A stretch of DNA of 64,000 bases, from positions 16,975,116 through 17,039,115 of the forward strand of contig NW_020621603.1 of NCBI RefSeq assembly GCF_003573695.1. Reading direction: 5' to 3'. Below, piece after piece: positions 56,747 through 64,000 of this stretch (position 1 is its first letter; every line of letters starts with the position of its first letter). The DNA is from Papaver somniferum. Taxonomy: Eukaryota; Streptophyta; Magnoliopsida; Ranunculales; Papaveraceae. The notes beneath the pieces were generated by a model, which worked only from the letters and a program-made list of their open reading frames with translations, did not search any database and had not been told where the DNA came from. Both the position numbers and the translations under genes were made by a program.

Positions 56747-57142
56747 CTTGGCTGCCGTGTTTTTGAAGTTTTTCTTGCTGTTCTTTGCATACTCATACCT
56801 GCTGTGTAGTTCTTGTAAGCATCTGCATATTAGTGTATTCATCTGCATCTTAGTATAAGCATTTTTTTTTTGCATTTCTTGCTGTGAACTGCTGTGAACT
56901 GCATCCCATTTGCACCTTTGTTGCCGGTTCTTCCTTGAACCTGGTGTTGCTGCTGCTGGTGCCAGAACTGCTGCCTGAAGTCCTGCTCTGTGCCTTGTGG
57001 TGCCTCTGAACTTGTGGTGCTGCTGCTGTGGAGCTGGTGCTGCACTATTGTTGCAAGAACTTGTGCTGCTGTGGTACTCCTGCTGGTGCCAGGCCAAGTC
57101 TGCTGCAGTCTCTGCTGAAGCTGCTGCAGCTGGTGTAAGATA

Positions 57143-57285
57143 AAGCCCAACTGGGCTTGTGAAGTGAACTGATTTGAACCAAGCCCAACTGGGCTGTAAG
57201 CTGCTGAAGGAAGAAAGACCAAAGCCCAACTGGGCCTTGAGTGTTGAAGCCAAAGCTTAGGATGATCCAAAGCCCAACTGGGCTT
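57143..57285 (+). repeat. Four near-palindromic AAGCCCAACTGGGCTT words in leader
   Basis: Copies at 57143-57158, 57181-57196, 57222-57237 and 57270-57285, spaced 33-48 bp. Each can fold as GCCCA/TGGGC with a 2-nt centre or act as a self-complementary kissing site. Gypsy element 1 has one related copy at about 19767. The second internal unit repeats all four (63330-63475). They precede a conserved AAAGGTAAGCC (57318), which would make a good splice donor. Confidence 0.6.
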
Positions 57286-57585
57286 TTGCAACCAAACTGA
57301 ACAGCTGGGCTGTGCTTCAAAGGTAAGCCTAAACCCATTAAGAGAACCCAACCTGTGGGCTTCCATTTTTAATCTGTGGGCATGTAATAATTATTTTAAT
57401 TTTAATTTTATTTCTTTCTTTATTTGGGATTGTAATAATTTTAGTTTTATTTTTATTTTCTTTTTTTGTGGGTTTGTAATAATTAGTTTTATTTTTATTT
57501 TTTTCTTTATTTGGGCTTGTAATTTAGTTGTTTGTTAGGCTTGTAGTTTCTTTTAAACTAAAATTTGGGCTTCAAAACCCAACAC

Positions 57586-57610
57586 AAAAAAAAAAAAAAA
57601 AAAAAAAAAG
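57586..57610. repeat. Poly(A) tract in Gypsy element 2 leader
   Basis: A-run of about 24 followed by CCAAA-type A-rich repeats up to 57735, as in the other two leaders of this window; the run length differs in each. Confidence 0.85.
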
Positions 57611-57755
57611 ATTTTGCTCCTAATTTCGAAAACCAAATTTTTAATCCCATAAAAACCAAAGTTTTCAAAACCCATAAAAACCAAAATTTTCCCATAAAAA
57701 ACCAAATTTTTGAAAACCCTTTAAAACCAAATAGTGGGCTTTGTGTCTTTTCAAT

Positions 57756-59234
57756 ATGGGCCAACCTAGTGCTCTCCATGAATACATGTATCCCACAATA
57801 AAAATTCCATTATCATGTATTGTCTTACCTCAAACCAATAACCCTTTTAAAATAAATGCAAGCATGATACAAATACTTCCTTTATTTCGAGGGTTCGATT
57901 CTGAGAACCCCTATACTCATGTAAGAGAGTTTGAACAAATTTGTCGGACTATGCAACCTGATCATATGTCCGAAGACTCTTTGAAATTGCGTTTGTTTAC
58001 ATTTTCTCTAAAGGAAAGGGCCAAAACATGGTTTTACGGTTTGAGACCACAATCAATCAACACTTGGGACCAACTCACAGATCTATTTTTCAAAAAATTC
58101 TTTCCACATCATAGGACCATCGCTATTCGTCAAAGTATCAATTGTTTTGTCCAATTGGATGAGGAAACTGTTTTTGACTATTTTGAACGTTTTAATGATT
58201 TGTTGAGCGAATGTCCACACCATGGATTTGAGAAGTGGAGACTTGTCGCTATCCTCTATGAGGGACTAGACTTTAAATCTCGAGCCATGGTTGAGTGTAT
58301 GTGTAATGGTGAATTTCTTGATAAAACTGTGGATGATGCATGGAAATTTTTAGCTGAGATTGCAGAGAAAACCCGTCACTGGGAATCCATTAGGGAAACT
58401 GAGACACTGTCACATGATATAGGTGGTAATGAATTGAACTTTGGAAATAGCATGTCTAGTCCTTCTCATGTGTATGATATTGAATATGAACCTAATCTAG
58501 AGGAACATGAGTTGACTAATAACACCACAACTGCTAATAGGGACAAGTATGCATATTACTATGATGATGATGATGATAATGTTATGTTAGAAGAACATGT
58601 CTATGCTGAAAATGTTGTGGAACCTTTGGTTTCAAATACATTAGGCTTTTCTGCCCCGACCTTCATGAATGATATTTCTTCTAGTATTTCATATGCATGT
58701 GATGTTGATACTGATTTAGATATTGTGCAATTATCCTGTGAAGAGCATGACTTAGGTAAATCTTCTGTTGACACTAATGATCCTATGCATGAAAACATAG
58801 TTGATGTGTCTGATTCCATACTTAAGCCACAATATATTGCTTCTGTTGATGATAATTTGAATATATCGGATAACCATGATTCTGAATTAGGACTTGTGCA
58901 AATTTTTTGTGATGATGAGCATGCTACACATCTTGAGTGTGACTTAGATAATGCTGATGTGACTGATAATATTGATACTCTTGATCTCATGCATGTGAGA
59001 CGCTTAGATGTCACTTTCTTGCCTAAGTCACAATCTGATAGCCTTGCATCCTACCTAGATTTAGTTTGTCACAATATTGTCAAACCAATTTTCATGAGAA
59101 TACCTAATCTAGGCCTGGAACCGTGTGCCTCTCAAGTCCTCTTGGACTATTTTGCATCTAAATACAATACTTTCGAGGAGCCACAGTTAGGATATGCATG
59201 TTTCCCGTCCCTAGCAAAGTTCATTTCGAATTAG
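57756..59234 (+). CDS. Gag polyprotein of Gypsy element 2 (Athila/Tat-like), intact ORF
   Basis: 492 codons from the ATG at 57756 (MGQPSALHEYMYP); the frame is open 15 bp further upstream, but only from a TTG. Residues about 40-165 form the retrotransposon gag/capsid-like domain: FRGFDSENPYTHVREFEQIC, RLFTFSLKERAKTWFYGL, FFKKFFPHH and FNDLLSECPHHG, and later FLDKTVDDAWKFLAEIAE. The rest is acidic and low in motifs; no CCHC zinc knuckle is visible and no protease follows. It would assemble particles that could package this non-autonomous RNA, with enzymes supplied by a relative. The reading frame is undamaged over its whole length. Confidence 0.88.
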   Translation: MGQPSALHEYMYPTIKIPLSCIVLPQTNNPFKINASMIQILPLFRGFDSENPYTHVREFEQICRTMQPDHMSEDSLKLRLFTFSLKERAKTWFYGLRPQSINTWDQLTDLFFKKFFPHHRTIAIRQSINCFVQLDEETVFDYFERFNDLLSECPHHGFEKWRLVAILYEGLDFKSRAMVECMCNGEFLDKTVDDAWKFLAEIAEKTRHWESIRETETLSHDIGGNELNFGNSMSSPSHVYDIEYEPNLEEHELTNNTTTANRDKYAYYYDDDDDNVMLEEHVYAENVVEPLVSNTLGFSAPTFMNDISSSISYACDVDTDLDIVQLSCEEHDLGKSSVDTNDPMHENIVDVSDSILKPQYIASVDDNLNISDNHDSELGLVQIFCDDEHATHLECDLDNADVTDNIDTLDLMHVRRLDVTFLPKSQSDSLASYLDLVCHNIVKPIFMRIPNLGLEPCASQVLLDYFASKYNTFEEPQLGYACFPSLAKFISN

Positions 59235-60205
59235 ACCTTGTGCATGATGAACCCCAAAAACTGCGAGATTTTGTATCCAAAATTTTATCTGTTGAAAAAT
59301 CCAGGTTTGGGGGTAGCTCATTTTGTTTCACAGCTTCACTTGCATGCCTATCATATTATTGTGTGAAGCTGTTGAAACCTCTACACTTTGTCTTTTGGGT
59401 TGATCCTCAACTCTTTAGATTGTTAGTGTACGGTGAATTTTTTTATTAATCCAGTAGATAAAATTTCTTAAAACCCTTTTGTTCCTTTTGTATTATTTTT
59501 CTAATCCAATATGATCTCGGCTGAAAATGTTGGATTTTTTTCCTTGAATAACGGAGTCTCTAATCTTGCTTTCGCCGAAATCGGGTATTCTCTTTCCTTT
59601 TTCTCTACTCAACATGATCCTCTTCATATGTTGTATTATAATTTTGTTCATATTTTGAAACATTGAGGACAATGTTTAGTTTAGGTTTGGGGGTGAAAAG
59701 TAGATACTTTGATAATATGCCATAATTGAAAACAAACTCCATCTTTTTGAAAAAATTGAAAAATTCCAAAAATTGAAAAATTGAAAAAAAAAAAAAAAAA
59801 AATAAAAATGGAGCTCATTTACCTTGAAATGTTGACTCTTGTGCAAATATGTAATTTTAGGAGTCTTAGTCTAGATATTTAGGCACCCTGATTCTAGCAC
59901 AATTCACATAGTGATAAGAAACTTGCACGCACGATCTACCAATACATGTATAGCCTCGATCTTCAAGGTGTTTGATAGGAAGTTAGATTGCCAATCACTT
60001 TAGAATACTGAATGAGACTTGACTAGCTTGTTCTTTGGTTGGCTGGGATAGAAGTTGGAGGATACGTTAAGAAAAGCAACCATAGAATTTGACCGGATGC
60101 ATTCGATAAGGGCCACCTCTTGCTAAGAGTCATGTAATTATGTTTTTCTTTTTGTTCATGTATCAAAAGTGTCACTATGTTGTAAAGATCAAAGTTATTT
60201 CTTAC

Positions 60206-60236
<31 letters not shown>

Positions 60237-60891
60237 TCAATCAAGTATTTATTCCATGTTTTGTCATGTTAAAGACAATAGTTCTCTCTTGTTCCAAAAA
60301 TAAAAGAGAGTAATCAATGTAAATAAGAGTCATGTAAAGAGTCATCTTTTTGTTGTAAATAGTTTGTAATAAGCAAGGAGGGTGCAGCCATCGATGTATA
60401 ACGCGGGTAAACTGAAATATCACCAACTCATTGGGTGAACATTCACAATTCTCGTAAAGCCGGACTAGCTTGGCTTAGAATTCGGTTCTTAGCCTAAAAA
60501 CTATCTCTTGGTGATTAGTAGTCATAACTTCAGGTCATTCTAGACACATGTGTAGATACACTTTACACTCTTATCACATGTCTTTTTTGTTATCAGTGCT
60601 AGGATTGTGCCTTTGATAGCTAGATTGACATCTCCATTTTGCTGTGAGCTTAAACTGTCTTGCACATGTCACATTTGATGGAATCTGAGCTTATATTTTG
60701 ACCTAGAACTTTGTAGGTACGTTCTAAGCAAACCTTCACGAGACTTCACTCGTCCACTAGGGACACTTAGTGGTTTAAAAGGCTTAGTGCATACGCTAAA
60801 TGCATTCGAGAGACCAGCGACAGTGGTATAGGTAGGATTTCCTTAGTTTTGTTTTACTTGAGGACAAGTAAAATTCAGGTTTGGGGGTATT
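59235..60891 (+). other. 3' spacer of Gypsy element 2 with three hairpin/G-run modules
   Basis: No gene. The word GGTTTGGGGGT occurs at 59304, 59684 and 60879; the last adjoins the LTR at 60892. Hairpins precede them at 59268-59283, 59658-59677 and 60852-60873. There is an A-rich stretch at 59750-59802 and an A-run followed by (TA)n at 60205-60236. Homologous along its length to 21641-23536. Confidence 0.7.
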
Positions 60892-62910
60892 TGATGAGTG
60901 CTAAAAAGTGCATATTTCTATATATTTTTCTTGGCATTTAACTCATCTTTTGTGCATTAATTCTACATTTTATCCCATATTCTGTATTTTCTTTGTTTTC
61001 AAGAATAAATATTTTTATTAATTAATTTTGCATTTTTAGGTTGTAAATAAAGTTTGGATGAATTGCGGAGCGAAAAGAGAAGAAAAGTAATGAAAAGTCG
61101 GGAGGAGTTACACAAGGAAGCCGCGAAGAATGTTGTGCACAAGACCAAAAGGCTAGAAGTGGGCTTGAAGAGGAAGAATTGTTCTTAAAGAAGATTTGGG
61201 CTTGGCATACCCAAGGCCCAAAACCCTCACCCAAACCCATTTCCAATAACCATACCCGCCTTCATCTTCAGCCGTCAGATTGGATCATCTCAGCATCCTA
61301 CGGTCGCTTCATCGTCGTGCATCGAAGTCTAAAGCTCCTGTCTAACACTACAGCACCTAACTTCATCTTGAGCTGTCAGTTTCGTTGTACTTTCGCATCC
61401 AACGGTCGCTCCTCGCTTCCTTCCATCTCGTCGTTGGATCAATCCATCATCTTTGCATCCAACGCTTTATCTTCGCTGATCATCAAGATTCTCTCCACCT
61501 GCTCAACACCTGAGTACCAAACACCTATACCCTAAACCAAACAGCACCTAATCTCTTCTACATCGACTCCATCTTCTACACTCCGTCTGCAACAGCCTCA
61601 CCTTCACCACCAAATCCGCCAACTCCACTGCCTCAACCACCACAACCCCCACCAAAAGCCATCATGGCTATCACCTACCGAAAACCATCATTTCCCCTAT
61701 CTCTCTAGCCATCTATTTCATTAATTTCTCATCTCTCATCTCACTGAAACCCTAGGTGAGAAATTGATAAAATAGGTGAGTCTATAGAAGCAATTGAAGC
61801 ATGGAGATGGACCAGGAGAGGCAGAAGAAGAGTGGGTCGACGAGATGGAGCAGTTATCCCATCAAATTTGGTGATATTTCAAAACCCTAACTTTACTGAT
61901 TTGGGGATTTGGGGAGAAATAGTGTATGAACCCTAATTGGGTTTCTGGGTATAAATAGAGGGGTGTGTGGGTGTTGTAGATATCTCTGGACTAGCCAGTG
62001 TATCCCCATGAGGGCTGGACTAGCCAGTTCCTCTTGGGTAGATTTTTCTTCCCTGTTTTGTATTTGTAGATTTAATTTTAATTTTCAATTTTAATTCCAA
62101 ATTCAGTTTTAGTTTATCTTGTTTCAATTCAGTTTGTTTTATGTTTTAATTCACATTTCATTCTAGTTCACATGTTAGTTTGTAGTTCTCTGTTTAGTAA
62201 ATGTTTTTTTTGTTGCTGTTATGTGAGCTCACATGTGTATGTGTATAGCTAGGCTGAGATGATGCCTTAAGTCACTGTTAGTGGTGGAATGTTAGGTTAT
62301 AATTCATGTAAATAGAATTGATTGAGAAATGGAGGAAATTAGTGCTCAACTGTGCTTGTGATTGATTGTGCTGTCAAAAGACAGTCAATGCTAGGAGTAA
62401 ACAGTTGAGCAAGCTTTTTATCTTTCCATTCCATTTATGTACGCCCTGGAACATAGGCAGGCTTGAACCTTCACCTAGCTCCATTAGGGACAGGGATTTA
62501 ACATAGAATTACACTATCTGGCTAGGTCACAAGGTGGATTCATAACCTAGTTGTGTTGTTTCTCTGTTTTGTATCTGTATTTTTGCTCCCCTGCCATTGC
62601 CCTTGGCTTAGGCCTTGGTTTGCAACTGTCTTGATTTATCACTACCACATTGCCACTACCATACCATTGTATATGCCACTGTCACCTTTAACTCACCTTG
62701 TATAGGCCCTGTTTTTCTCTCTTTGCTTCATTGTGTCATTGTCACTCATTTCATTTAGATTAACTAGCTTAGGAATGCTTCAATACACCCCAAGTCCCTG
62801 TGGAATGACCCTGTTCTTGCACACAAGCTACAACTGACCATGTGCACTTGCAGGTTATCACTGTAGGCATCCATTTATTGTCTTATTTTCACATCTTTAA
62901 ATGCCTACCA
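60892..62910 (+). repeat. Second LTR of Gypsy element 2 (2019 bp)
   Basis: Starts TGATGAGTGCTAAAAAGTGC after the polypurine tract and ends ATGCCTACCA. By eye it differs from the first LTR by only about a dozen substitutions. It is followed not by flanking DNA but by another PBS and leader. Confidence 0.9.
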
Positions 62911-62916
62911 AGTTTT

Positions 62917-62934
62917 TGGCGTCGTTGCCGGGGA
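62917..62934 (+). other. Second primer-binding site (one substitution)
   Basis: TGGCGTCGTTGCCGGGGA: same position relative to the LTR as the first PBS, with one C-to-T change in the CpG. Confidence 0.8.
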
Positions 62935-63929
62935 CTTGGCTTCCGTGTTTTTGAAGTTTTTCTTGCTGTTCTTTGCATACTCATACCTGCTGTGTAGTTC
63001 TTGTAAGCATCTGCATATTAGTGTATTCATCTGCATCTTAGTATAAGCATTTTTTTTGCATTTCTTGCTGTGAACTGCTGTGAACTGCATCCCATTTGCA
63101 CCTTTGTTGCTGGTTCTTCCTTGAACCTGGTGTTGCTGCTGCTGGTGCCAGAACTGCTGCCTGAAGTCCTGCTCTGTGCCTTGTGGTGCCTCTGAACTTG
63201 TGGTGCTGCTGCTGTGGAGCTGGTGCTGCACTATTGTTGCTAGAACTTGTGCTGCTGTGGTACTCCTGCTGGTGCCAGGCCAAGTCTGCTGCAATCTCTG
63301 CTGAAGCTGCTGCAGCTGGTGTAAGATAAAGCCCAACTGGGCTTGTGAAGTGAACTGATTTGAACCAAGCCCAACTGGGCTGTAAGCTGCTGAAGGAGAA
63401 GAAAGACCAAAGCCCAACTGGGCCTTGAGTGTTGAAGCCAAAGCTTAGGATGATCCAAAGCCCAACTGGGCTTTTGCAACCAAACTGAACAGCTGGGCTG
63501 TGCTTCAAAGGTAAGCCTAAACCCATTAAGAGAACCCAACCTGTGGGCTTCCATTTTTAATCTGTGGGCATGTAATAATTATTTTAATTTTAATTTTATT
63601 TCTTTCTTTATTTGGGATTGTAATAATTTTAGTTTTATTTTTATTTCTTTTTTTGTGGGTTTGTAATTAGTTTTATTTTTATTTTTTCTTTATTTGGGCT
63701 TGTAATTTAGTTGTTTGTTAGGCTTGTAGTTTCTTTTAAACTAAAATTTGGGCTTCAAAACCCAACCAAAAAAAAAAAAAAAAAGATTTGCTCCTAATTT
63801 CGAAAACCAAATTTTTAATCCCATAAAAACCAAAGTTTTCAAAACCCATAAAAACCAAAATTTTCCCATAAAAAACCAAATTTTTGAAAACCCTTTAAAA
63901 CCAAATAGTGGGCTTTGTGTCTTTTCAAT

Positions 63930-64000
63930 ATGGGCCAACCTAGTGCTCTCCATGAATACATGTATCCCACAATAAAAATTCCATTATCATGTATTGTCTT
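63930..64000 (+). CDS. Gag start of second internal unit (cut by window edge)
   Basis: The same start as the gag at 57756 (MGQPSALHEYMYP...), open to the edge. Whether the ORF stays intact is not visible. Confidence 0.7.
   Translation, partial: MGQPSALHEYMYPTIKIPLSCIV

Larger units (their letters stand above)
54717..64000 (+). mobile_element. Gypsy element 2 (gag-only), LTR-internal-LTR-internal array
   Basis: Order: LTR 54719-56722, PBS 56729, internal 56723-60891 with one gag ORF, LTR 60892-62910, PBS 62917, then a second internal region to the window edge. The first LTR lacks its first 15-20 bp (TGATGAGTGCTAAA). Athila/Tat-type PBS. After gag there is only non-coding spacer and three polypurine-like motifs; no pol. 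That matches the class of non-autonomous LTR elements retaining only gag (TR-GAG type). The second internal unit is almost identical to the first. Confidence 0.88.
62911..64000 (+). mobile_element. Second internal region of Gypsy element 2 (partial)
   Basis: Near-identical to 56723-57830, including the CTG-rich part, four palindromic words, splice-donor-like AAAGGTAAGCC and A-rich tract (A-run shorter). It ends at the window edge just after the gag start. Confidence 0.88.

Noticed and set aside
56717..57366. Minus-strand frames of 97-178 codons in the Gypsy element 2 leader
   Set aside because: Antisense to the CTG-rich and palindromic leader; Gln-rich low complexity. The same frames appear in the second unit at 62905-63554.
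58601..59014. 137-codon minus-strand frame
   Set aside because: Shadow of the gag ORF on the opposite strand.
1..64000. CRISPR array, operon, phage or bacterial defence system
   Set aside because: All tandem repeats have retrotransposon, minisatellite or microsatellite character; gene structure is eukaryotic with introns. No regularly spaced repeat-spacer pattern was seen.

Overview
This is a plant nuclear genomic window dominated by nested retrotransposons. Spliced genes, TATA boxes, plant-type repeats and a MiAMP1-type antimicrobial peptide gene point to a eudicot. A basal eudicot such as a poppy relative (Ranunculales) is my best guess, but that is inference from gene content and repeat style, not proof. 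No operons, CRISPR arrays or microbial systems are present.

Layout. (1) 1-7205: the 3' part of a Copia element of Sirevirus type (copy A: an unidentified ORF, a long spacer with tandem repeats and several polypurine tracts, and a 2.36 kb LTR), followed by a degenerate LTR tail carrying a 629-bp tandem duplication. (2) 7206-15310: an AT-rich stretch, then the promoter and start of a decayed MiAMP1-like gene cut at about its ninth codon by a minus-strand LINE. The LINE itself carries a 342-bp TRIM with a perfect 5-bp target duplication and an 865-bp insert with an 8-bp duplication. (3) 15311-26276: a Sirevirus LTR split by a complete 9.2 kb Athila/Tat-type Gypsy element (TSD CTAGG) that has no pol. 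(4) 26277-33100: host-derived sequence, namely an F-box-associated pseudogene, an intron-containing pseudogene of a MOS14/transportin-3-like importin hit by a MITE, and an apparently intact MiAMP1-like gene with a Stowaway-like MITE in its promoter. (5) 33271-38700: a MITE, Helitron-like 3' ends and a GC-rich minisatellite. (6) 39500-43100: a candidate short gene, a tRNA-Lys 5' half, and a convincing four-exon gene for a small type I membrane protein. (7) 43780-54716: a LINE RNase H scrap, a reversed Sirevirus LTR, and Sirevirus C, whose LTR hosts an internally deleted Sirevirus B (TSD AAATG). (8) 54717-64000: a second Gypsy family with a 492-codon gag and no pol, arranged LTR-internal-LTR-internal to the window edge.

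Only two loci look like functional host genes: the MiAMP1-like gene (32661-32981) and the type I membrane protein gene (41394-43072). The most intriguing structure is in the two Gypsy families. Each has three G-rich polypurine-like motifs, each preceded by a short perfect hairpin. Two of these hairpins share an AGGA loop but have different, fully paired stems. Several nesting events can be ordered from intact target-site duplications. All homology statements rest on reading and memory of protein families; no search was run.
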